Assembly (NCBI GenBank): GCA_021300575.1
Contig: JAJTDM010000079.1
Coordinates: 1-36,253 of the forward strand
Direction of reading: 5' to 3'
Source: Rubrivivax sp.
GTDB taxonomy: Bacteria > Pseudomonadota > Gammaproteobacteria > Burkholderiales > Burkholderiaceae_C
DNA length: 36,253 nt
Shown piece by piece: positions 7,703 to 14,711 of this stretch. The notes under the pieces were generated by a model. It ran no database searches and had not been told where the DNA came from. It saw only the letters and a program-made list of their open reading frames with translations. Both the position numbers and the translations under genes were made by a program. Each line of letters begins with the position of its first letter. Position 1 is the stretch's first letter.

Positions 7703-8896
7703 ATGGACATGACACGCCTCACCCACCTCGACATCCCTTTCTTCGACGACCTGCACCGCGATCAGGCTGCGGCGCTTGACGCTTGGTGCGCGCAGCACCT
7801 GGTCCACGTTGACCACGCCGACACCGACGCCGCCTGCCGCCGTCTTGTCACGATGCTGGGCGAAGGCGGGCACTTGCGCTGGTGCGTGCCCGCGGCGCAT
7901 GGCGGGGCCTTGCCGGGGCTGGACTCGCGGGCCCTGGTCGTGGCGCGTGAAACCCTGGCGCGACACGACGGGCTGGCGGACTTCGCCTTCGCCATGCAGG
8001 GCCTGGGCACGGGGGCCATCACCTTGGCCGGCTCGCCCCATGTGCGGGCTGACGTGCTGCCCCGCGTGGCGCGGGGGGAGTGGATCTCGGCCTTTGCCTT
8101 GTCTGAACCCCAAGCGGGGTCGGACGTGGCGGCCATGGCGTGTACCGCACAGGACGGTGGTGACCACTGGGTGCTCAACGGCGAGAAGACCTGGATCAGC
8201 AATGGCGGCATCGCGGACGTCTACACCGTCTTCGCTCGCACCCTGAACGCCGATGGCCAGCCCGTGGGCGGGCCTGGTTCCAAGCCCACGGCCTCGATCA
8301 GCGGCTTTGTGGTGCGGGCCGACACGCCGGGCCTGGAGATCGCCGAGCGCATCCATGTCATCGCGCCGCACCCCTTGGCCCGGTTGCGCTTTGTGGACTG
8401 CCGTATTCCCAAGGGCAGCCTGCTGGGGACGCCCGGCGAGGGCTTCAAGCTCGCCATGCGCACGCTGGACATCTTTCGCGCCTCGGTGGCGGCGGCCGCG
8501 CTGGGTTTCGCACGCCGGGCGCTGGACGAGGCCATCGCTCACGCCAAGTCGCGCCGGATGTTCGGGCAGACGCTCGCGGACTTCCAACTCACCCAGGCTG
8601 CGCTCGGTGAGATGGCCAGCGCGGTCGATGCCGCTGCGTTGCTGACCTATCGCGCCGCCTGGCTGCGGGACGTGAAGGGCGTGCGCACCACGCGCGAGGC
8701 CGCCATGGCCAAGATGTGCGCCACCGAGAACGCCCAGCGTGTCATCGACCGTGCGCTGCAGATGCACGGCGGGCTGGGCGTGAAGGTGGGCTCGGTGGTG
8801 GAGTCGCTGTACCGGGAGATCCGCGCCCTGCGCATCTACGAGGGCGCGACCGAGGTGCAACAGCTCATCGTGGGCCGCGACTTGCTCGGCGCCTGA
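7703..8896 (+). CDS. Acyl-CoA dehydrogenase family protein
   Basis: A 397-residue FAD-dependent acyl-CoA dehydrogenase that forms an alpha,beta double bond in a CoA thioester and passes electrons to ETF. Family motifs include [17 protein letters not shown], the flavin-contacting WISNGG, and [19 protein letters not shown]. The probable catalytic base is E380 in YEGATEVQQ, the position used in short-chain and glutaryl-type enzymes. The context predicts an alicyclic or branched dicarboxyl-CoA intermediate from the aromatic pathway as substrate, which is inference. A second in-frame ATG lies at 7709. No clear ribosome-binding site is visible before either. The gene end overlaps the convergent MarR gene by 32 bases. 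Confidence 0.9.
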   Translation: MDMTRLTHLDIPFFDDLHRDQAAALDAWCAQHLVHVDHADTDAACRRLVTMLGEGGHLRWCVPAAHGGALPGLDSRALVVARETLARHDGLADFAFAMQGLGTGAITLAGSPHVRADVLPRVARGEWISAFALSEPQAGSDVAAMACTAQDGGDHWVLNGEKTWISNGGIADVYTVFARTLNADGQPVGGPGSKPTASISGFVVRADTPGLEIAERIHVIAPHPLARLRFVDCRIPKGSLLGTPGEGFKLAMRTLDIFRASVAAAALGFARRALDEAIAHAKSRRMFGQTLADFQLTQAALGEMASAVDAAALLTYRAAWLRDVKGVRTTREAAMAKMCATENAQRVIDRALQMHGGLGVKVGSVVESLYREIRALRIYEGATEVQQLIVGRDLLGA

Positions 8897-9407
8897 GCGG
8901 CGGCTGCGGGGCCGGCAGGCCCTGCTTCAGCTGTCCCAGCAGATCGAACAGCGCGCCCTGCTGCGGGTGGCTCAGGCCCGACATCAGCTCGATGATCCAG
9001 GCCTCATGCTCGGCCGCCATGGCGCGAAACTGCCGCTGGCCCTCCGGGGTGAGGCTGACCGTCACGGCCCGGCGGTCCTGCATGTCGTCCCGGCGCTGCA
9101 CCAGGCCCTCAGCCACGAGCCGGTCGGTCAAGCCGGTGACGTTGCCGCCAGTGACCATCAGGCGCTGCGACAGGTCGCGCATCTTCAGTCCCTGGGGATG
9201 GCGGTCCAGCTGGGCCATCAAGTCGAAGCGGGCCAGTGATCCCGAGAAGCGTCCGCGCAGGCGCGTCTTCAGCGGGCTTTCGATGAGATTGGTGCAGGAC
9301 AACAGGCGCAGCCACAGCCGCAGCGCCAGATGATCGTCGTCGCGCGCCCGGGTCTCGAGGTCCGTGCCGCTGAGGCCGGACGCCGTCAACCGCCCGCGAT
9401 CACCCAC
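8865..9407 (-). CDS. MarR-family transcriptional regulator
   Basis: A winged-helix regulator of up to 180 residues. Core features are [24 protein letters not shown], the recognition helix [18 protein letters not shown], and the wing [17 protein letters not shown]. Such proteins usually repress aromatic-degradation genes and are released by an aromatic acid or its CoA ester. It is convergent with the acyl-CoA dehydrogenase gene and probably controls that cluster, with the palindrome at 3870-3887 as likely target. The longest frame uses GTG at 9407, which overlaps the upstream TPR gene by 22 bases. An in-frame TTG a few codons later is an alternative, so the N-terminus is uncertain. It may be co-transcribed with the TonB operon. 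Confidence 0.88.
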   Translation of the reverse strand: MGDRGRLTASGLSGTDLETRARDDDHLALRLWLRLLSCTNLIESPLKTRLRGRFSGSLARFDLMAQLDRHPQGLKMRDLSQRLMVTGGNVTGLTDRLVAEGLVQRRDDMQDRRAVTVSLTPEGQRQFRAMAAEHEAWIIELMSGLSHPQQGALFDLLGQLKQGLPAPQPPLRRRASRGPR

Positions 9408-10579
9408 AGCCGCGCGATGTCGGCCGAACCGTCGCTGCCGCCCACGCTGCGAAGCGTCTGCTGCGCCTTGGCCCTGTTCTTCGTCAGTTGGGCCATGCCC
9501 AGCCTGAGCTTGGCGTCTTCGGGACGCTTCAGGCCTCCTTTGGCGATGCCTTGCTCGATCATCGCGATGCCCTTGTCGGCGTTGCCCAGCGTTACGAACG
9601 CGTAGCCCACTCGGACGAGGTCGTCCCCACTCTTCTGAGCGGCTGCCTCGATGGCCTGCGCGGCGATGCCTGACTTGGCTTCTTCGGTCTTCTTGACGGC
9701 CAGGTCCCGCAGCCGCTTGTGCCGCTCAGCCTCGGGTCCGGTACCCAGCACCTTGGCGGCCAGTCCTTTGTCCACGATCTGCAAGCCCTCGGCAGGCAAG
9801 CCCACCTGCATGGCCATCTGGGCCATCTCCATGTATTCGTCGGCCTTGGTGAGGTTGCCGGTGGCCAGCTTCAAGCGCAACACGTCAAGCCCGAACCTGT
9901 CAGCGAAGTTGGGTTTGCGGGGCAGGCGGCTGAGGTAGGCGTTCCAATAGTCCTTCTTGGGGTAGAGGGTGAGCAGTCTCTCGAGCGTGGCGACCTGAGG
10001 CCCGGTCTGCCCGGTACGCTGCTGCGCATCTGCCAGGCGCAACAGATCGGCCTCGGTGGGCCTGCCGCCACTTTGCTCGGCGGCGGCCACCGCCGCTGCA
10101 GCATCTCTGGCAATGGCCGCGTAGTCGCCACTCGCGCCTTGCAGGTAGCTTTGCAACTGCTTGAGCGTCGCGCTGTTGTTGCCGGCCTGCTGCGCCTTGG
10201 CCACCCACTCCGTGGCCTTCGGCACGTTCTTGAGCTGGGTGTAGACCGATGCGATCTGCTCGGCAATCTGTCCTGCTTCGGCGCCTGAGGTCTTGGGGTG
10301 CACGGCTTCAAGCGCTTGCACTGCCGTGGCCATGTCACCGGCCCGTTGGGCGGCAGCGGCCTTCATGCGGTCCACCATCAGTTGCTCTGCCGGCGTGCGG
10401 TTCGGCACGGCCTCGGCTTCACGCACCTTGGCCAGAGCCTCCCGGCCCTTGCCTGCCTTGATGTATTCGGCCGCCTGTTGCAGGGGCTTGCCAAGCTCGG
10501 GACGCAGCCCTTGCGCGTGTGACGTGCCAAAGGCGAAGGCTGCGACGAGCGCCAGCAGCAGGGAGGAGGGACGCTTCAT
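9386..10579 (-). CDS. Periplasmic tetratricopeptide-repeat protein of the TonB operon
   Basis: A 397-residue exported protein rich in helical repeats. The N-terminus MKRPSSLLLALVAAFAFG is a clear signal peptide ending near SHA-QG. The remainder is Ala/Lys/Gln-rich with TPR-like helix pairs, for example around AAEYIKAGKGREALAKVREAE and near the C-terminus in VGYAFVTLGNADKGIAMIEQGI. It is the last gene of the tonB-exbB-exbD-exbD unit. The frame can also begin at GTG 10591, overlapping the exbD2 stop by four bases, but the ATG at 10579 gives the better signal peptide. TPR proteins in this position may scaffold the periplasmic part of the energy-transducing complex; no direct role can be read from sequence. 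Confidence 0.8.
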   Translation of the reverse strand: MKRPSSLLLALVAAFAFGTSHAQGLRPELGKPLQQAAEYIKAGKGREALAKVREAEAVPNRTPAEQLMVDRMKAAAAQRAGDMATAVQALEAVHPKTSGAEAGQIAEQIASVYTQLKNVPKATEWVAKAQQAGNNSATLKQLQSYLQGASGDYAAIARDAAAAVAAAEQSGGRPTEADLLRLADAQQRTGQTGPQVATLERLLTLYPKKDYWNAYLSRLPRKPNFADRFGLDVLRLKLATGNLTKADEYMEMAQMAMQVGLPAEGLQIVDKGLAAKVLGTGPEAERHKRLRDLAVKKTEEAKSGIAAQAIEAAAQKSGDDLVRVGYAFVTLGNADKGIAMIEQGIAKGGLKRPEDAKLRLGMAQLTKNRAKAQQTLRSVGGSDGSADIARLWVIAGG

Positions 10580-10587
10580 GACGGGAA

Positions 10588-11025
10588 TCACTGGAACTGT
10601 TCGTTGCCGACGATGCCGATCTTGGTCATGCCCAGGCGCTGCGCACCGGCCAGAACCATGGCGACATGCTCATAGGCCGCCAACTTGTTGGGGCGGATGT
10701 GCAACTCGGGCTGGTCGGACAAGGCTGCCGCCGCCGCAAGCTTGGCTTGCACGGCCGCCCGGTCGCCGGGCGCAATCACTTCGCCGTTCCAGCCAATGGT
10801 CCCGTCGAAGTCGATATCCACGCGAATGATTTCTGGAGACTTGGGTGGTGGCGCAGCGTTGTTCGGTATCGGCGTGTTCATCTTGACGGCGTGCGTCTGG
10901 ATGGGGATGGTGATGATGAACATGATCAGCAGCACCAGCATCACGTCGATCAGCGGCGTGGTGTTGATGTCCACCATCACTTCGCCGTCATCATCCGCCG
11001 AGGAGGTTCCTACATTCATTCCCAT
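10588..11025 (-). CDS. exbD2: Biopolymer transport protein ExbD (second copy)
   Basis: A 145-residue inner-membrane protein with one N-terminal transmembrane helix and a periplasmic domain. The conserved membrane aspartate needed for proton-driven energy transfer is D27 in NTTPLIDVMLVLL. The periplasmic part (PELHIRPNKLAAYEHVAMVLAGAQ) has the usual ExbD/TolR fold pattern. It lies 22 bases downstream of exbD1 and is clearly a diverged duplicate: both share the MNVGT start and the NTTP-DVML core. Two ExbD proteins in one operon are known in Xanthomonas and related groups, where the second has a more specialised role. Confidence 0.93.
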   Translation of the reverse strand: MGMNVGTSSADDDGEVMVDINTTPLIDVMLVLLIMFIITIPIQTHAVKMNTPIPNNAAPPPKSPEIIRVDIDFDGTIGWNGEVIAPGDRAAVQAKLAAAAALSDQPELHIRPNKLAAYEHVAMVLAGAQRLGMTKIGIVGNEQFQ

Positions 11026-11047
11026 GGTCGTGGTTCTCCTGGCGTTC

Positions 11048-11494
11048 TCAGTTCAGGCGCGCGCCTGCCCCTGCCGGGGGCTCGGTGATGAAACCCACCT
11101 TCAGGATGCCGGCTCGCATGCAGGCCATGTTGACGCGGCCCACGGGCTCCCAGCGCACCCCAGAGTCGGCGCGGATGTGCACCTCGGGTTGCGGCTCCTT
11201 CACAGCCTCCTTCTTCAGGCGCACCACCAACGCTTCGAAGTCCGGCACGCGCTCCGTACCCCAAAAGACCTCGCCGTCCCGGTTGACCGCGATCACCACG
11301 TTCTCCGGCTTGGTCTGCAACGGGATGTTGCGCTCTTTCGGCAGGTCAAGCTTGATGGTCTGCGTGACCACGGGCACGGTGATCAGGAAGATGATCAGCA
11401 ACACGAGCATCACGTCCACCAGCGGGGTGGTGTTGATGGTGTTGTTGAGTTGGTCTTCGCCGTCGTCGGTGGCAGTGCCTACGTTCATGGCCAT
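11048..11494 (-). CDS. exbD1: Biopolymer transport protein ExbD (first copy)
   Basis: A 148-residue ExbD with D27 in the membrane motif NTTPLVDVMLVLLIIF and a periplasmic domain ending GFITEPPAGAGARLN. It works with ExbB as the proton-driven motor for TonB in the inner membrane. The longest frame would use TTG at 11498-11500. The ATG at 11494 has a GGAG ribosome-binding site about 10 bases upstream and gives the same MxMNVGT start as the second copy, so it is preferred. It lies 67 bases downstream of exbB. Confidence 0.93.
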   Translation of the reverse strand: MAMNVGTATDDGEDQLNNTINTTPLVDVMLVLLIIFLITVPVVTQTIKLDLPKERNIPLQTKPENVVIAVNRDGEVFWGTERVPDFEALVVRLKKEAVKEPQPEVHIRADSGVRWEPVGRVNMACMRAGILKVGFITEPPAGAGARLN

Positions 11495-11561
11495 GGGCAA
11501 TCTCCGCTTTGGTGGCCCGGGGCTCTGGCGAGCCGGCCGGGCAGTTCAGTGCGAGGCGTCT

Positions 11562-12377
11562 TCAGCGCTTGCCCGCGATCAGCACGCTGTGCAGGTCGGC
11601 GGCAAAGGCACGGGTGGCGTCCATGATGGCCTTGTTGCGACGGACGAGCCAGTTGTAGCCCATCACCGCCGGCACCGCCACGGCCAGGCCGATGGCCGTC
11701 ATGATCAGCGCCTCGCCCACCGGGCCGGCCACCTTGTCGATGGAGGCCTGCCCGCTGATGCCGATCTTCACCAGCGCGTTGTAGATGCCCCAGACGGTGC
11801 CGAACAGGCCGACGAACGGGGCCGTGGAGCCCACTGTTGCAAGGATGGCCAGGCCGCCCTGCAGGCGGCTCTGCACACTGCCCACGGCACGGTCAATGTT
11901 CATGCTGACCCAGGTATGGCGGTCGATGGTCTCGACCATGGTGCCCTCATGATGGTCATCGGCCTTCAGAGCCTGCTCGGCGACGAAGCGGCTGGCAGAG
12001 CCTTCCTCCAGTGCATGGAGCCCCTCCTTGACGGAAGACGCCTTCCAGAAGGCCTCTGTCGAACTGCGCGCGCTCTTGAGCATCTTTCCTTGCTCGTACA
12101 GTTTGGTGAAGATCACGTACCAGCTGCCCATGGACATGATCAGCATGATGATCAGCGTGCCGTGAGCGACGGCATCCCCTTGCTCCCACAGCGCCTTGAG
12201 ACCGTAAGGGTTCTCGACAGCTTCTTCCGTCACCGCAGGCTTGCCCGCGACTGCGGCCGCCGGTGCCGACGCTGCGGGCGCCTGGGCGGCCGCGGGCGTG
12301 GGAAGCGTGGCCGCCAGTGTGGTGGCCGTGATCAGAACCGCCGCGAAAGACGCGCGCACGAGGGAAATCAGGGACAT
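11562..12377 (-). CDS. exbB: Biopolymer transport protein ExbB, with N-terminal extension
   Basis: A 271-residue MotA/TolQ/ExbB-type proton channel subunit. An N-terminal hydrophobic segment (about 1-31, signal-like, ending PAAA) is followed by an Ala/Pro-rich periplasmic stretch. Three core transmembrane helices come next, the last two spanning GGLAILATVGSTAPFVGLFGTVWGIYNAL and GPVGEALIMTAIGLAVAVPAVMGYNWL. The extension is the long ExbB form known from pseudomonads rather than the short E. coli form. The frame is open further upstream, but the ATG at 12377 has GGAGG seven bases before it and is the start I use. It sits 103 bases downstream of tonB. Confidence 0.93.
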   Translation of the reverse strand: MSLISLVRASFAAVLITATTLAATLPTPAAAQAPAASAPAAAVAGKPAVTEEAVENPYGLKALWEQGDAVAHGTLIIMLIMSMGSWYVIFTKLYEQGKMLKSARSSTEAFWKASSVKEGLHALEEGSASRFVAEQALKADDHHEGTMVETIDRHTWVSMNIDRAVGSVQSRLQGGLAILATVGSTAPFVGLFGTVWGIYNALVKIGISGQASIDKVAGPVGEALIMTAIGLAVAVPAVMGYNWLVRRNKAIMDATRAFAADLHSVLIAGKR

Positions 12378-12480
12378 GGTGCCTCCAGGGAAAAGGGCGC
12401 GTACGTTGCGGACATGCGCCAGAAAACGAAAGTAGGGTTGGGCTGGGACGAACGGAGCTTGGATGGGACGAAACGTGGTT

Positions 12481-13161
12481 TCACTCCAGCTTCCACACGT
12501 ACTCCACCTCAAAGGTGCCGCCGACTGGCTTGCCAGTCTCGTCATTGCCGGGCTTGAAGGTGCATTCGCTGAGCTTGCTCAGCGCCACACGGTCCAGTTG
12601 CCGATGCTCGCGCGAGGAACCGGCGGCCTTGACAACCTCCGCATTGGAAAGCTTTCCCGTTGCGTCCACGGTGAAGCGAACTCGAGTGGTCCCAGTAGCT
12701 TCTGCGCGAACAGCAGCAGCCGGGTAGTCTTCGTTCTTGGGTGCGCACGCAGCCACGTTACCGATGGCGGGCTTCGCCGCCACGCGGGGGGGAGGGGGAG
12801 GTGGTGCCGGGGGAGCGGGCGGAGGTGCGATGCGCACTGGTGCAGGCGGCGGCGCCACCGTGGTGGTGGTGATCACAGGGGCCACGGTCGGAGGCGGATT
12901 GACCACCACCTCCGGAGGCGGTACGAAACTCGGGGGAGGCGGCGCGAACTTTGGCGGCGGCGGCAGGTTTTCCGGCGGCGGCGGAGGGGGTGGTTTCACC
13001 TCCTCAATGATCTTGGTCTCGATGGGCCCCTTGATCACTTCGACCATGCGCTGGGCCAAACCGTTGAGCAGGGCCCAGCCCAGCAACACATGCAGGCCCA
13101 GCACGACGCCGATGCCCACCATATGCTTGCCGGGGTTGCGTTGTTCCTGGCCGAAATCCAC
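12481..13161 (-). CDS. tonB: TonB energy transducer
   Basis: A 226-residue TonB that couples the ExbB/ExbD motor to outer-membrane receptors. The N-terminal membrane anchor is at about residues 15-36 and includes the helix histidine in VVLGLHVLLGWALL. A long proline-rich periplasmic spacer follows (about 54-125), then the globular C-terminal domain (YPAAAVRAEATGTTRVRFTVDATG). Two cysteines, C139 and C200, sit in that domain and could form a disulfide; E. coli TonB lacks these. The start is GTG at 13159-13161 with a GGAGGAA ribosome-binding site. It is the first gene of the operon. I found no convincing Fur box upstream. Confidence 0.93.
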   Translation of the reverse strand: MDFGQEQRNPGKHMVGIGVVLGLHVLLGWALLNGLAQRMVEVIKGPIETKIIEEVKPPPPPPPENLPPPPKFAPPPPSFVPPPEVVVNPPPTVAPVITTTTVAPPPAPVRIAPPPAPPAPPPPPPRVAAKPAIGNVAACAPKNEDYPAAAVRAEATGTTRVRFTVDATGKLSNAEVVKAAGSSREHRQLDRVALSKLSECTFKPGNDETGKPVGGTFEVEYVWKLE

Positions 13162-13445
13162 TTGCTTCCTCCGGGGTCTCGCCGCGCGGGCAGAGATCTA
13201 TTACGAGCACGAGGCTCTTGAGAGTGATTGAGCAGCAGCAGGGCTGCCCGAACATGCCTCACTGTATCTTGACCCCGTACATCCAGGGCTCAGGGACTCA
13301 CCCTATGTCAGTTTGACTACAGTGGTTTCGCGACATCAACCGAGCCAAGAACGGAAGGATCTTCAGGCCCCAGGACTTGCTGAAGAATGTCCACCGATTC
13401 CGACCATGCGCGTTACAGAAGGATGAAGGTCGCCGCCCAATGAAA
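13162..13445. other. Intergenic region upstream of tonB
   Basis: This 284-base stretch must contain the tonB operon promoter (minus strand), but I see no clear -35/-10 pair or Fur box in it. A 48-codon open stretch on the plus strand (13320-13466) has no start codon at its beginning and resembles nothing I know. Confidence 0.5.
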
Positions 13446-13481
13446 ACGGGCGTCAGCGGTTGTTGAACCACTGACGCCCGT
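13442..13481 (-). terminator. Rho-independent terminator after tRNA-Thr
   Basis: The stem 13446-13481 has two 16-base arms around a CAAC loop on the minus strand, with a single T-G wobble as the only non-Watson-Crick pair. It is followed by TTTTC. It starts seven bases after the encoded CCA of the tRNA and ends that transcript. Confidence 0.9.
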
Positions 13482-13487
13482 CTGGTC

Positions 13488-13563
13488 TGGTGCCGGTGAG
13501 AAGAGTCGAACTCCCGACCTTCGCATTACGAATGCGCTGCTCTACCAACTGAGCTACACCGGC
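13488..13563 (-). tRNA. tRNA-Thr (anticodon CGT)
   Basis: A 76-base cloverleaf reads on the minus strand from 13563. The acceptor arms GCCGGTG and CACCGGC pair perfectly. The D-arm is GCTCAGTTGGTAGAGC, the anticodon loop is TTCGTAA (anticodon CGT, reading codon ACG), and the T-loop contains TTCGACT. The 3' ACCA is encoded. The tRNA lies 26 bases after the fbp stop on the same strand. Confidence 0.97.
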
Positions 13564-13573
13564 GAAAATCGGC

Positions 13574-13579
13574 ATTATA
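13574..13579 (-). promoter_or_regulatory. Consensus -10 box for tRNA-Thr
   Basis: On the minus strand a perfect TATAAT lies about 10 bases upstream of the mature tRNA 5' end, between the fbp stop and the tRNA. The -35 region would fall at the end of fbp and is not a good match. This suggests the tRNA has its own promoter in addition to any read-through from fbp. Confidence 0.5.
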
Positions 13580-13589
13580 AATGCGCCCC

Positions 13590-14603
13590 TCAGCTTGAGG
13601 CCTCCAGGTGGTAATCGGTCACGCGCTGCACCTCGTTCCTTGAGCCGAGGATGACGCTGACACGCTCGTGCAGCTTCTTCGGGCCGATGTCCATGATGCG
13701 CTGCTGGCCGTTGGTGGCCATGCCGCCGGCCTGCTCAACGAGAAAGGCCATGGGGTTGGCTTCGTACATCAGGCGCAGCTTGCCCGGCTTGTCGGGCTCG
13801 CGCTTGTCCCAGGGGTACATGAACACGCCGCCGCGCGACAGGATGCGGTGCACGTCGGCCACCATGCTGGCGATCCAGCGCATGTTGTAGTCCTTGCCGC
13901 GCGGGCCTTCCTTGCCTGCCAGGCACTCATCGATGTAGCGGCGCACCGGCGGAGCCCAGTGGCGCATGTTGCTCATGTTGATGGCGAACTCCTTGGTGTC
14001 CGCCGGGATCTGCACGTTGTCCTGTGTCAGCACGAAGGAACCTTGCTCGCGGTCCAGCGTGAACATGGCCACGCCGTCGCCCACGGTCAGCACGAGCGTG
14101 GTCTGCGGGCCGTAGACGCAGTAGCCGGCGGCAGCCTGTTGCCTGCCGGGTTGCAGGAAGTCCTCTTCGCTGATGCCCCTGGTGTGGCCCACCTTGCGCA
14201 GCACCGAGAAGATGGTGCCGATGCTGACGTTGACGTCGATGTTGGATGAGCCGTCCAGGGGATCGAAGAGCAGCAGGTACTCGCCTTGCGGGTAGCGGTG
14301 GGGTACGAGGTGGATGGAGTCCATCTCCTCGCTGGCCATGGCCGCCAGATGGCCACCCCACTCGTTGGCCTCGATCAGCACCTCGTTGCTGATGACGTCG
14401 AGCTTCTTCTGCACCTCGCCCTGCACGTTCTCGCTGCCGGCGCTGCCCAGCACGTCACCCAACGCACCTTTGTTCACCGAGATGGCGATGCGCTTGCAGG
14501 CGCGGGCCACCACCTCGATCAGCAGGCGCAACTGCGCCGTGATGTGGCCGTGTTGTCGCTCCTGCTCGACGAGGTACTGTGTGAGGCTGATGCGCTTGGC
14601 CAT
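13590..14603 (-). CDS. fbp: Fructose-1,6-bisphosphatase class I
   Basis: A 337-residue cytoplasmic enzyme that hydrolyses fructose 1,6-bisphosphate to fructose 6-phosphate in gluconeogenesis. The metal and substrate site is intact: ASEEMD (90-95) and DPLDGSSN (114-121). Further along, the conserved [41 protein letters not shown] and RVSVILGS are present. Length is typical. The ATG at 14603 is followed by the usual [11 protein letters not shown]. It is 108 bases downstream of pepN on the same strand, so the two could share a transcript. With the Entner-Doudoroff genes elsewhere in the window it fits growth on organic acids, where hexose phosphates must be made. Confidence 0.97.
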   Translation of the reverse strand: MAKRISLTQYLVEQERQHGHITAQLRLLIEVVARACKRIAISVNKGALGDVLGSAGSENVQGEVQKKLDVISNEVLIEANEWGGHLAAMASEEMDSIHLVPHRYPQGEYLLLFDPLDGSSNIDVNVSIGTIFSVLRKVGHTRGISEEDFLQPGRQQAAAGYCVYGPQTTLVLTVGDGVAMFTLDREQGSFVLTQDNVQIPADTKEFAINMSNMRHWAPPVRRYIDECLAGKEGPRGKDYNMRWIASMVADVHRILSRGGVFMYPWDKREPDKPGKLRLMYEANPMAFLVEQAGGMATNGQQRIMDIGPKKLHERVSVILGSRNEVQRVTDYHLEASS

Positions 14604-14711
14604 GGTGGGTGGGCTTTCTGGCTGCTGTGTAGAAAGGAATGGCTGGTACAGGGTGTCGCGGTGGGTTCTGTCGGAGGCCTTGTGGTTCAGGTCTTGCGAT
14701 GAGGGGTCAGC

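Noticed and set aside
13162..13330. A Fur box in front of tonB
   Set aside because: I looked for the AATGAGAAT-type inverted repeat and found none comparable with the one at 26787-26807.
13320..13466. A 48-codon open stretch upstream of tonB that could be a gene remnant
   Set aside because: No start codon at its beginning, no ribosome-binding site, and it runs into the terminator stem. I could not link it to a family.
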